From the NCBI GenBank assembly GCA_001557505.1, contig LSAX01000005.1:248001-312000 (forward strand): 64,000 bases of DNA, given 5' to 3'. The notes under the pieces are model-generated. The model was not told the DNA's origin and searched no databases. It was given only the letters and a program-made list of their open reading frames with translations. Position numbers and translations under genes: made by a program. Below are positions 1 through 10,038 of the stretch, piece after piece (the first letter of the stretch is position 1; each line of letters opens with the position of its first letter). Origin of the DNA: Reticulascus tulasneorum (Eukaryota > Ascomycota > Sordariomycetes > Glomerellales > Reticulascaceae).

Positions 1-898
1 CACCCCGCCTTCTATGGTCAGTCGGCCCCTTTTCAGTTTGTGTAGCCTGGCTCTCGCCGGCCTGTCTCCATGACTAGGTGATTTGACTAACAAAGTTCCG
101 CAAACAGGCGCATCAGTCACCATGCCAAATAAAGTTGCCATCATACCGCATCTTGATGAGCTGACTGAAGAATGCCGTGATGTTGGTGCCTGCAACACTC
201 TTTATGTGAGGGAAAGGGACGGCCGCCGCATATATTGCGGTACCAACACGGACGTGGTTGGCGTCCGTGAGAGCTTCTACCAAAACGTAGCCGACCCCGA
301 CCGCGTGTTCCACCACAAGCCTGCCCTGGTAATCGGCGGCGGCGGCGCGGCGAGGAGTGCGGTCTATGCCCTGAGGAAATGGATGAAGGTCACCGACATC
401 TACCTCGTCAACCGCGACAAGAGCGAGGTCGATGCCGTTATAGCAGAATGTACGGTACGAGGCTTCGGAGACAGAATGTATCATGTGCCGTCGGTCGAAC
501 ACGCAAAGCAGGTGGAAGCGCCTGGAGCAATCGTTGCTTGCGTGCCAAACTTCCCTCCCAAGACGGCGGAGGAGATACTCACGCGCCAGATTATTGAAGC
601 GTTTCTGCGGAAAGACCGGAAAGGCGCCATGCTGGAGATGTGCTACAACCCAACCCCGTATACAGAGCTTGCTGGTCTCGCCGAGACAGAGGGCTGGCAG
701 CTGATATTAGGTACGGAGGCGCTGATATGGCAAGGCTTGGAGCAAGTGAGTGCACCAACATTCGCTGCAGATTCTCGTCCAGAGGCTAACCATGATACTC
801 AGGATCGATATTGGACTGGAAAGGAGCTAGGCCAACTGCCAGTCAAAAAGGTTCAGGAAGTGATTGCCACAAGGCTCGCACAGCATTCAAAGCTCTGA
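1..898 (+). CDS. qa-3: Quinate/shikimate dehydrogenase (QA-3/QUTB type), 3' part
   Basis: The gene enters from the left edge. Exons read: before 1 to 16, 108-745 and 803-898. The first intron (17-107) starts GTCAGT and ends in CAG after a CTAAC-like branch site. The second (746-802, GTGAGT...CAG) is 57 bases and leaves the frame open, so an unspliced reading would wrongly add 19 residues. The protein shows the shikimate dehydrogenase substrate motif GASVTMPNK with its catalytic lysine, the NTD motif carrying the partner aspartate, a Rossmann glycine loop VIGGGGAAR, and a C-terminal WTGKEL tail. The family oxidises quinate or shikimate with NAD(P). Position beside quinate permease and both quinate regulators makes catabolic quinate dehydrogenase the likely role. 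The N-terminal part is outside the window. Confidence 0.88.
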
Positions 899-1387
899 AT
901 CCATTTGTATTATCCGGTGTCTGTAGATTATTGCTTGTACATATATACCATCCAGCAAAGAATGACCAAGACCCATGTTACTGAAGAGATTGTTCCTCTT
1001 ATTCGTGACCAAATCTTGCAAATTCATTATAATTTTCATATTTGCACCCCCTATGCTCGCTCCATGTCTACAAATCGATGATAACCAAGCCAAGCCATTC
1101 TCTAGTGTCCCAGAGGCGTCGCACGAGCCGCCACACCAACAAGTGAGAACGGATAGACAGGTCGCGCACTCACAATGTGGGTATTCTAGCACATTATGGT
1201 GGCTATTTGGGCGCAGATGCTGGTCTGAAAGACATCTACAAAGCCGACGAGACTATATCACTTAATTCTTTTTGGTGTTTGAGTCGATGCTTACAAAAAA
1301 AAAAATAGTATGTTTGAAATTGGGTAATATCGACTTCTGTACATATAGGTCTACTGTAATATGGGTATCCTATTCGACACCAGTGCC
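899..1387. other. Convergent 3' spacer between qa-3 and qa-y
   Basis: This 489-base spacer lies between the stop codons of two converging genes. It is fairly AT-rich and has an A-run near 1297-1307. No convincing coding sequence was seen; it should hold both 3' untranslated regions. Confidence 0.7.
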
Positions 1388-3121
1388 TCAAGCACTCCTG
1401 TTCCTTTCCAAGTGCTCCGCCTCCTCGCCTTTCTCTCCCAAGTCGGCGCCCTGGGCATTGAGCCTGAACTCGTCGTCCTCTGCTCTCAGTTCCGACATGA
1501 TCTGCTTGTTTGCCCTCCAGATCGGCTTGATCGCGAACAGTCTGTCCATCGTCTCGAGGGGAATAGACTTCGTCTCGGGAACGAGGAAGAAGACGAAGAA
1601 TACCGACAGGACCATGAGGGACGCGAAGAAGAAGTAGACGCCATAACCCCATGAGTCGAACATTTGTGGCGTGAAGCGCGAGATGATGAAGTTCCAGAAC
1701 CAATTATTCGCAGCAGCACTGGCTTGGCCCAGAGATCTATCCATAGTGTTAGCAACGGCCTCTCTCTTCTAACAACCGCAATCAAAGCTTACCGAGTGTT
1801 TTGGTCGAACATCTCCGAGTTGATAACCCACGGGGTTCCATTCCATGACGGTGTGTAGAAGGCGGTCCAGAGGTAGAAGAAGAAGATGGCGGCAATGCCT
1901 CCGGAAGACAGCGTGCCACCGACCTGGTTGGCGCTTGGGTTGGAGATCTTGATGTATGCACCAATGAACCACATGCAAAGCGAGCCGCCGGTAGCACCGA
2001 TCATGAGAAGGTTTCGTCTTCCGACGTGATCGATCATGTACAAGAGCCAGACAAGCGTGAGGGTGGTCTTGACGACACCGAAGATGCCGGTCGTGAGGAA
2101 GCCGGTGTTGGTGCCGGTGATGCCAATGCTCTTGAACACCGTGGGGCTGTAGTAGTTGATGGCGTTGATGCCGGAACCGTTCTGCCACAGGAAGAGCTAG
2201 GAGGAGGTCAGCGAACATTCATGATACGGATGAGATGAAGAGGGGACGTGCCATGCCGCCAATGAAGAATCGGTATTGCACCTTTCGCTGCTTGAGGGAA
2301 GCGAAGGGCTTCCAGAACCCGGCGCCGACATCACGGCGATATCGCTCGAGCTCTTCGTCGATGTAGTTCACCTCTTCGACGATGTAAATGTCGTTTGGCT
2401 CAAGGTTCCTCATCCAGCAGAGAATCTCCATCGCCTTCTCTCGCTTGCCCTTGGAGAAAAGCCATCGGGGGGACTCGGGGATCCAGAGCGCTCCACCCAA
2501 AAGCATGCCCGCGGGGATAAGCTGGACGGCAAAGGGTATAAGCCACTGGGTGTGGTTTGGCGGGAGGGTAGAGTTGACGCCGTAGTTGATCCAGAAACCT
2601 ACGAGACCGCCGATTTGCCAGCCGAGTTCGTAAATTCCGACAAGTCGTCCACGGACGGCTGGCGGTGCCAACTCTGAGATGTAGATCGGGGTCATGTTGG
2701 AGGCGCCACCGACACCGATGCCCGCAAGGACTCGTCCGGCCAGGATGAGTCCCAATCCGCGCTCTGCCGTGGCGCCCAGCATCATGCCGGCCCCAAGAAT
2801 GAAAATGAGCGAAAACAGAATCAGAGACTTCCGTCGGCCGAGGTAGTAGCTGCTGACATAGGCAAACAAGCTTCCGAAAAATGCACCGGCTTGGTAGACG
2901 GAGACGATGTTGGCCTTGAGAAGAGCCAAGTCAGGTTTGGAATAGTCGGCGAACTTGAACTCGGCAGTGAACGATGGGAGTGCCAAAGTTGTCCCGATGA
3001 ACGCTGAATCATAGCCGATCATGCAACTGGCGAAGGACGCAATGGTCGCGCAAGTATAAACACGCCAATTGTAGACGGCCTTCGGCGTCGGCCTGTCCTC
3101 CTTGAGTGTCAAGAGGCCCAT
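1388..3121 (-). CDS. qa-y: Quinate permease (MFS sugar-porter family)
   Basis: Three exons on the minus strand: 3121-2252, 2196-1793 and 1736-1388, together 540 residues, close to the length of known fungal quinate permeases (about 535). The protein begins MGLLTLKEDRPTPKAVYNW, a hallmark of QA-Y/QUTD. It carries sugar-porter motifs: GRR after TM2, PESPRW after TM6, QNGSGINAINYY in TM7 and PETKSIPL after TM12. It should import quinate across the plasma membrane and so provide the inducer as well as the substrate. The 1737-1792 intron is GT-AG. The 2197-2251 intron appears to use a GC donor (GCACGT) with a normal CTGAC branch and TAG acceptor, because no GT donor of usable length restores the conserved TM7 sequence. 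Expression is expected to depend on QA-1F. Confidence 0.93.
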
Positions 3122-4232
3122 GTTTGCGGTGATGATTGCTGGCGGACTCTGCTTGTCGATGTAGGTCTCAAACTGATGAGCACTTATCGAGAACCAGTTC
3201 CTCTGATATATGATGGATTGTTACTGCAACCCAACGGCAGGCAGGGGTTGGTGGTTGTTTATATGGGCGAGGGTTTTCGCAGGTCGCCCATCTGAGATTG
3301 GCAATACCAAGCCTTTGACGAAAGAGGAGATGGGCGATGAATGACCAGGCGAGGTATCTCCTCTCCGTCTAGCATGAAATCCGGGGTAGAACACTTCTCC
3401 ACCGGGGCAGATGAGGCGTTCTGAGTTTTCATCACATTGGTCTGACTCGTGGTGTCGGCACCTAGCTGCAGGCCCTTCGGCCCAGTTATCTGGGGCAGGT
3501 TAGCGTGCTTGTCGACAGCGTTTGTTGACTCGCCAGCTTCTCCACACTGACCCTGCTCATCTTCCTGGTCCGCGCCATATCCTGGGGTGTTTGGGGTAAC
3601 CCCGCTGCCCAAACACCCACCACGCGACGACGTTCTATTTCCAATCCCGGCTTTCCAAGAGACCCGGGGTGAACATTTACCAGACCCCCTCAGTTTGCGG
3701 AGTCAAATGCCGTGCGTATGCCAAGTCCCGCTGACGTTGTGGACAAGGGCGAACTACTCTTGCAGATGGGCGAGGCTTGCGAAGTGTGCCATGCTGATTA
3801 GCAGCTCCTGATATATCTGCCGGCTCACAACTACCCATCATTGGATCATTGGATGGCTATGCGTCTTGCCGAAGAGTTGGCTGTGCATCGAGCAGGTGAC
3901 AAAATAACTCAACACACGGATGGGAATGATAAGCCAGCCTCAAAAGTCCAGTCGCTAGCAGACCGTAGTCGAAAGCCAAGGTCTACCACCGAGAGTCTTT
4001 GCTGGATATTGTATTAGGAGATCGTCTCAAAGTGCCTGGGCGAGGAATCTGGCCCGTATAGCAGCTGATTATTTTACGTCACAATCATGTGCATCGAATA
4101 TCGTGCCACCTGCTTGGGTATCCAGTTGAATTGCTATCGTGCTAATCACGGTTCCCCAGTACTCGGTATCGTAGAGGATATGCTGCGGAAATACAAATCT
4201 TCCCCTCAAGATTGCATACATTAGTGCGTTTC
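3122..4232. promoter_or_regulatory. Upstream region of qa-y
   Basis: This 1.1-kb spacer separates the start of qa-y from the stop of qa-1S; both genes are on the minus strand, so it must contain the qa-y promoter. A TATA-like CATATAAA on the minus strand lies at 3258-3265, about 140 bases before the start codon. I searched by eye for QA-1F-type sites and saw none with correct half-sites and spacing. A short palindrome GGGGTAACCCC sits near 3593-3603. Confidence 0.5.
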
Positions 4233-6926
4233 TTAGGGCTCTTGTTCAATAATGCTTTTCAACCGAGGTTGCAGCTGAGCAAGATTCGATCTGCCTTGCT
4301 CATCCGTGTAAGCCCTCAGGACTTCCCGCCGCATCAGCCTCCTCGGCGCCCGCCTCCCCGTAAAGAGCTCAAACTGCGCGAACCCCTGCTCTGGGAGCAA
4401 ATCCAAGCCATCCATGGTGACCCACCCCCTATGGGCTTCGCGGCGCGCTTGCTCGAGGATGGGCGAGTCCAATGTCTTGTAAGCCAGCTCCACCAGGACG
4501 CCGCCTGTGGAGCTTTCCAGCCATGTGGAAGGGGCCATGAAGTGTGGTGCGGGAACATCTCCAATGCTGTGCGTGGGTATACAAGACACGATCATCGTCG
4601 GCGAGCGAAACTCCTGCGGCCACGGTTCATCTAAGGCTTCTATGACGTGGAACTTGGCCACGACTTCTGATGTGGCGCTGAGCAACGGCAAGTTGTCTCG
4701 TGACAAGAGCTGTGTGAAGTGAACCACCATCTTCTTGGCGTTGGCAAGGGTCCGGTTGTAGACAACTATGTTCTTGACGCCGAGCTGAAGCATCGCGTAG
4801 ACAGCTGCTCTGGCCATGCCCCCGGCACCTATGATTAATCCACAAGTGCCAGGCCTGACAGCATTTGCAGGGGACAGTCCCCTCCGAATGCACGCCCTGA
4901 TGCCAACCCAGTCCGTATTCTCTCCGTACAATGCCCTGACGGGACCAGCTCGGTTCCTGCAGTTGAAGAGCTTCTCATCCTGCGGTATCGTACCGTCAGC
5001 GTTGAGTCGCCTGACTGGAATCAGGGTGTTGACGGCTCCGATTGCTCTGGCGTGTTGGCTCATAGAGTGCGTCAAAGTGATGATTTCCACCTTGAATGGG
5101 AGCCCTACGGAGGCACCCGCAAAGCTTGGATCCTCAATCAGGTCCTTGAGACCATTGAGCGAGGGGGTTGAGAAGGGCCGGTAGTGATGCGGAATACCGC
5201 AAGCCTTCAAGGCGGCGTTGTGCATCGCAGGAGATAAACTGTAAGACACGTTCGCCCCAAAGACGTAGAGCTTCATGGGATCGTATAGAAACGACCCGTA
5301 AAGAGCCTGGGTTGCTTGCAGGGCAGTAATAGAGGGTTGTGAAGGATCCAGTCGGCCAGAGCGAACCAACGGCTCTGGTACAACGCTGGTCAGTACGTGG
5401 TTCATGCATGCCGAGTGCCGTCCTCGCGAACCGGAATTGTAGGCGATGAGTGGAATTTGCGGCCCTGTAGAGAGCTCAACAGCGGCTTTGAGCTGATTCA
5501 GATCGAAGTTGTCCTTGATTGTCGTGACCGGCTTGATGAGCCGAGCCAAGTCACAACCAAGGCCCTGGGAGCGACGATACCGCGACAACCAGATTGGATC
5601 CCCCCACGGCAAAGCCTCAGCAACGGTACAAGCAAAGTGAGATATGATCTTGGACCTCCTCTTCATCGCAACAATGTGCGATAGTTGATAGTCTCCGAGC
5701 CGCAGGTCGACTGTCAGATATTCGGGCGCCAGCCGCAATCCGTGCAGAATGTACTCGATAGATATGCTCTCAAGGGACTGCATGTCCAGCGGCGAAGGTG
5801 GCAACACAAGGTGGTATATGATCGGTATGACAGTACTCCTCCTAATAGAGCCAATTGCTCTCGCAATATCACTGGCCCTTTCTGGGTCCAGCGCTCCAAT
5901 CTTGGAGTCTGCAGCGTCGCCCGGAGAGTAAAGGTCGTCGACGACGATCTCGATTGCGTCCGCACCCGTTTCGAGCTCCTCGATGTCGACATCATCCCGC
6001 AAAAGGATGGAAAGCGGAACCGAGACTGCGTAGGTGAACCGCCGATCCTCGGTCGGGATCGATGCCAGCGGGAAAGCAGATTCGATAAATGGAATAGACC
6101 CCTTCGGCATGACCAACGAGAGGAACTTCAGGAAGTGCCTCTCTGCGCGCTTCAACGTCAAGTACGGAGCCGGGGACCGGTGCCCTGACGGGCCATGTTC
6201 TCTGAGGGAATCTCGCTGGAGCAATGTCGAGAGGTTCTCTGATATGTTGAAGAACTCGAAGTTGCTACAGCTCCTGAATATTGTGCTGCTGGCAGTCAAC
6301 AAACTGCGAACCTTGTCCTCGTCGTCGATCTTTAGGTGCTCCTGGATGGCTTTGGCATCGCGAATGATGTGTATGACAGGGTTCGTTCGACAAAAGCCTC
6401 GCAAGAGTGTCTGGACTCCTCTCTCCATCCACGAGCATACAATGACACACCCCTTCGAGTTCTGCTTGAGAAGGTCCTGGAGCACCTCTGCTTGCCGTCG
6501 TTGGCACTCCGCCGGGCCGTAGAGCTTCTTGTAGCCGGAACTCGTCGAGCCTGTCGTTTGCTGAAAGGCCTTTTCGCAGTCGAGCGCGCGTCTCTTCATG
6601 GCGGTGGACGCAATAATGGCCAAAGTTGACTTCCCGGCGCCCCGAATCCCAGCAAGGACAATAGACGCATCGGCAGGAAATGGTGGGATTTCTGTTGGGA
6701 GGGAAGATGAAGGAGTGTGCTCCCTCGAGCTGTCGACTGCTGGATTGTTAGTCCCGGTGCTTGAATCTCTGCTTGACAGAATCGCACCTTCGCCATTGTG
6801 CCTCTCTACCCTGGAGTGTCGAGGACTCTTGTCGACTCTGGCGAACTTGGCGCGACTCTCAACACTGTCGTCGAGTGCCACTGACATGAAGTGCCGCTTC
6901 ACTCCTGCGGCCATCGTCGTTGCCAT
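4233..6926 (-). CDS. qa-1S: Quinate pathway repressor (QA-1S / QUTR)
   Basis: A single 897-codon reading frame without introns, close to the known length of the family (about 900). It is built like the last three domains of the pentafunctional AROM enzyme. A shikimate-kinase-like domain has an intact P-loop GIRGAGKS at residues 93-100. A type I dehydroquinase-like middle follows (about 290-540). The C-terminal shikimate-dehydrogenase-like domain (about 570-880) has [17 protein letters not shown] and NTDW. The segment where AROM enzymes carry the Schiff-base lysine seems to read DLARLI here, which fits a repressor rather than an enzyme. In Neurospora and Aspergillus this protein blocks the activator QA-1F/QUTA until quinate or a pathway intermediate relieves it. 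It is divergent from qa-1F. The first 80 residues are low-complexity and basic. Confidence 0.93.
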   Translation of the reverse strand: MATTMAAGVKRHFMSVALDDSVESRAKFARVDKSPRHSRVERHNGEGAILSSRDSSTGTNNPAVDSSREHTPSSSLPTEIPPFPADASIVLAGIRGAGKSTLAIIASTAMKRRALDCEKAFQQTTGSTSSGYKKLYGPAECQRRQAEVLQDLLKQNSKGCVIVCSWMERGVQTLLRGFCRTNPVIHIIRDAKAIQEHLKIDDEDKVRSLLTASSTIFRSCSNFEFFNISENLSTLLQRDSLREHGPSGHRSPAPYLTLKRAERHFLKFLSLVMPKGSIPFIESAFPLASIPTEDRRFTYAVSVPLSILLRDDVDIEELETGADAIEIVVDDLYSPGDAADSKIGALDPERASDIARAIGSIRRSTVIPIIYHLVLPPSPLDMQSLESISIEYILHGLRLAPEYLTVDLRLGDYQLSHIVAMKRRSKIISHFACTVAEALPWGDPIWLSRYRRSQGLGCDLARLIKPVTTIKDNFDLNQLKAAVELSTGPQIPLIAYNSGSRGRHSACMNHVLTSVVPEPLVRSGRLDPSQPSITALQATQALYGSFLYDPMKLYVFGANVSYSLSPAMHNAALKACGIPHHYRPFSTPSLNGLKDLIEDPSFAGASVGLPFKVEIITLTHSMSQHARAIGAVNTLIPVRRLNADGTIPQDEKLFNCRNRAGPVRALYGENTDWVGIRACIRRGLSPANAVRPGTCGLIIGAGGMARAAVYAMLQLGVKNIVVYNRTLANAKKMVVHFTQLLSRDNLPLLSATSEVVAKFHVIEALDEPWPQEFRSPTMIVSCIPTHSIGDVPAPHFMAPSTWLESSTGGVLVELAYKTLDSPILEQARREAHRGWVTMDGLDLLPEQGFAQFELFTGRRAPRRLMRREVLRAYTDEQGRSNLAQLQPRLKSIIEQEP

Positions 6927-7758
6927 GGCACATTGGACAACCTCGAGGTCTTGGTGGGTTGAATGCTCGGTCGCACTTCAAGATTCGTCGTCCCTCCCGC
7001 GGTTTCTTTCGCGCGCAATGGTTTTTGTGGCGTGACAGAGCTGAAGCCGGTGGTCCAGCGAATACGGGACAGGGACCATCCATCCCACCAGACCCCGCAT
7101 AATGGCCCAAGCTGGGCTTGTGAGGAGGGGGTTAAATGTTTAACCGGGCAACGGACTGTTAGCAGGATACTTTGTCAGACTTATGAAGTCATCTGGGGAG
7201 TGGGCTTTTTCAAGGTGAAGCCAAAGCGAAATGTCTCACGAGCAGTACCGGCGTCCCAGGCTTGCGCAGGTATGGTTCTGCACCTAATGCCGAGGTGCCG
7301 CTCATTTGTCAGATAGATCCTGAATAAAACTTGGTGCTTGCGAATATTGCCATTAAAAGATATAATTCAGTCAGTACCGAGCTAGCACACTCACTAGAGC
7401 TGAGGAAATGAAAGACAAGGTTCGGACATATGGCAGCTGAGGCTATACGGCATCCATGTCCAGGCTCAGCAACCAGTGAGAGCGAAACCCGGTTTGGCCA
7501 ACAGTCTAAGCTTAAAGTACTGCACTAACATGCAACCCATGGGTCCAATGATCACCTCCGAATTACAGCTCGCGTTCCCCATGGGGCAGCCAGTTCCCCG
7601 CCCAAGGGACCGTTGATCTGCTCTGGAGAGATGCGCATCATCAATTGCAACTCTACAGCACAGACAAGGACTCAGGGCGCGACGACGGCCTCCATGCTTT
7701 CGATTATTGGACATTCGAGCCGTGGCGCTGCGCCGTTCCAAGAAGCAACAGTAGAAGG
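6927..7758. promoter_or_regulatory. Divergent promoter of the two quinate regulators
   Basis: These 832 bases separate the start codons of the divergent repressor and activator genes and must hold both promoters. The part nearest the repressor is GC-rich and the centre (about 7150-7450) more AT-rich. A near-perfect palindrome at 7130-7145 is listed separately. No other gene is seen. Confidence 0.6.
7130..7145. promoter_or_regulatory. Candidate QA-1F/QUTA operator palindrome
   Basis: The 16 bases read GGTTAAATGTTTAACC. The published activator target is a 16-base palindrome, GGRTAARYRYTTAYCC. All positions match except the third base of each half (T/A instead of R/Y), and those two changes are symmetrical. 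It lies 204 bases before the repressor start and 614 bases before the chosen activator start. Autoregulation of both regulator genes by QA-1F is known in Neurospora; use of this site is inferred. Confidence 0.5.
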
Positions 7759-10038
7759 ATGCCAGCGAAGAGGAGGCTACAGGATGTCGACAGCACCTCC
7801 AACTCCACGCCGGTGCCGGTGAAACGACAGAGGGTCTCTCGCGCCTGTGACCAGTGCCGGAGTGCCAGAGAGAAATGCGACGGGATCCAGCCTCAGTGCT
7901 TCTCCTGCGTCACGTTGAACAGAGAATGCACCTACAAAATCGCACCAAAGAAGCGCGGAGTGCAGACGGGTCTGATACGGACGCTCGAGTTGGCCCTCGT
8001 CTGGCTCTTCGACCAGTTTCCCTCCACCGAGGCTGCCTTGGCCGACCTCCTTACCCAGGAACGCAATTCAAACAGCCAGAACAGAGGGCAGTCGCTGCTC
8101 TTCGAAAAGGACAGTGATGTGGCGAACCGGCTACACAAGCGCTGGCGGAGGTGTAAGGTCCACCAGGAGATCGACCGCGTCTTGTCCGGGAAGGAAGGCA
8201 TCAGCCCACGTCCGGACAACTCAGGTGACGATGAAGACGATTCAGGCACCGAGATTGACATGGGAAAGGCGAAGGTTGCGGCGGCCGATATGGATCAGTT
8301 CACCGACGGCTCGCCGCCCCGGCCAATGAGCGGGGACAACCGACATCATGGAATATTCAATGCAGGTATTCAGCAGGATATTCCACTGAATAGTCACTGG
8401 AATAGCCAGCGGGGGCACCGGCCGAGTGTTACCAGGAGGCCCTGGGCGGGAGACGAACTCGGTACCAGGCGTTTTAGATTGCCGAGCAATCATGAGCGCT
8501 TGCTCCAGCGTTATTTTGCCTACACTCATTGTTGGCTCCCGATACTGGACAGGGAGCGCCTTCGGACCTTGGCATCGTCATATCCGTTTCAAGGGCTGGA
8601 TCTCGACCCGGAGGATTCTTCCAGTGGCCAGCATGCCGAGCTCTGGTCGGCCCTTGCCATCGGCTCCTTTCACGATGCGGCCTATTCCAAGACCGGGCCC
8701 GAACCTGTCGGGCAGGAGATCAACGATCTGCCGCAGAGGATATACGCGACAGCGCGTAGTTTGATATCACTGGAAAGTGGCGATATGACGCTGGATCATG
8801 TAAAGGCTCTACTGGTCCTATCCTTGGTCAAACTAGGCCAGGACAAACCTTCTGCGGCATCCTTCTTGATCGGCCTTGCCGTCAGGGGTGCGCTTCAACT
8901 TGGACTTACGACCACTTCGGCGGATGACTCATCGTCGACCAGCCATCGAGTCGTCATTGCCAGTGTCGTCCTGGATACGATCGTGTCATTGAGGCTCGGC
9001 CAAACACCCCATATGAGAACCAGCTTGCTTGACGACATATCTATTGTCGAGCAAGGGTCGGAGGAGTGGGACGCCTGGTCTCCTCAACCGAGCCTGGACA
9101 CAGAAGATACAGCAGGAGAAGGGACGCCGTCCCAAGCCCTGAGCTCGTTCAATCAGCTTTACAAGTTCTTTCGGGTGCTTAACAAAAGCATGGAACCCGG
9201 GCAACAGCATCAGGTTGGAGCAGCAAGCCTCGTACAATCACTAGAGCATCGTTTCTCGTTCTGTAACTCGGTGGTGTTCGGCGGGGCGGCGATTCCTACC
9301 ATACCTCCAGCTTTCCTCTTGCAAGCCACATTTCTCTGCGCAACTTTAGCTCTACTACCAGACCCGCGGGTGTCTCTGGTCTGGACGCTGATGGAGGTGA
9401 TGGAGAATTACATATCCCACTTCGGCACATACGGGACATCGCCGCTTTTGGTCGCGTACATGGGCATTGCCAACAATCAAAGCTGCATCAAGTCGTTACA
9501 AATCGACGATAGGACGAGATGGGACGCCCTCATGGCAAACCTACAATCTGTTTGGCAAGGCCAAGGCCCAAGGCTCCCGAAGCCGTCCGAGAGCCCTATG
9601 TCTACCACCCATGGCGATGCTAAACGAGCCCGGCAGACCCCGAATCAAGCCAATGACACGCCAGTCCCTTTCCTACCCCGAGACCACCAACAACAATCGT
9701 TCTTCACTCACCCAGGCACCTATCAACAAGGCGGTAGCTCTTTTTTGCAGGCTCCTTCTGCGACCAGCCCGTCGACTTCCAGATCCATGCCATATACACC
9801 GAGCAGTCAGCTGGATGTGATGACAGGAGGATTTATGGGACAGATTGCACCATCTCAGGCGCCATACTTACTTACTCAGGCCCAAGCAATCGATTACGAT
9901 GCTATTTTAGACGAGCTCGCCTCCATCGACTGCACAGACAGTATGGAGGCTGACCCGCAGTTCATGGCCAACCTGGGATTTGCTCCCGGCTCGGCGGACT
10001 TGGCTGATATGCTGAGGGGAGATTTTGGAGCTGCCTGA
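7759..10038 (+). CDS. qa-1F: Quinate pathway activator (QA-1F / QUTA), Zn2Cys6
   Basis: The frame is open from 7645, but I chose the ATG at 7759. The protein then starts MPAKRRLQDV with the basic region and zinc cluster close to the N-terminus as in QA-1F, giving 759 residues (Neurospora protein about 816). The cluster is C30-x2-C33-x6-C40-x6-C47-x2-C50-x6-C57. It is followed by a short linker KKRGVQTG and a helical segment starting RTLELAL that is characteristic of this activator. Residues about 230-560 contain the fungal-specific factor domain; the C-terminus is Gln/Ser/Pro-rich and ends in an acidic region likely to activate transcription. No intron is apparent. It should bind and switch on all qa genes when quinate is present and is held inactive by QA-1S. 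Confidence 0.93.
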   Translation: MPAKRRLQDVDSTSNSTPVPVKRQRVSRACDQCRSAREKCDGIQPQCFSCVTLNRECTYKIAPKKRGVQTGLIRTLELALVWLFDQFPSTEAALADLLTQERNSNSQNRGQSLLFEKDSDVANRLHKRWRRCKVHQEIDRVLSGKEGISPRPDNSGDDEDDSGTEIDMGKAKVAAADMDQFTDGSPPRPMSGDNRHHGIFNAGIQQDIPLNSHWNSQRGHRPSVTRRPWAGDELGTRRFRLPSNHERLLQRYFAYTHCWLPILDRERLRTLASSYPFQGLDLDPEDSSSGQHAELWSALAIGSFHDAAYSKTGPEPVGQEINDLPQRIYATARSLISLESGDMTLDHVKALLVLSLVKLGQDKPSAASFLIGLAVRGALQLGLTTTSADDSSSTSHRVVIASVVLDTIVSLRLGQTPHMRTSLLDDISIVEQGSEEWDAWSPQPSLDTEDTAGEGTPSQALSSFNQLYKFFRVLNKSMEPGQQHQVGAASLVQSLEHRFSFCNSVVFGGAAIPTIPPAFLLQATFLCATLALLPDPRVSLVWTLMEVMENYISHFGTYGTSPLLVAYMGIANNQSCIKSLQIDDRTRWDALMANLQSVWQGQGPRLPKPSESPMSTTHGDAKRARQTPNQANDTPVPFLPRDHQQQSFFTHPGTYQQGGSSFLQAPSATSPSTSRSMPYTPSSQLDVMTGGFMGQIAPSQAPYLLTQAQAIDYDAILDELASIDCTDSMEADPQFMANLGFAPGSADLADMLRGDFGAA

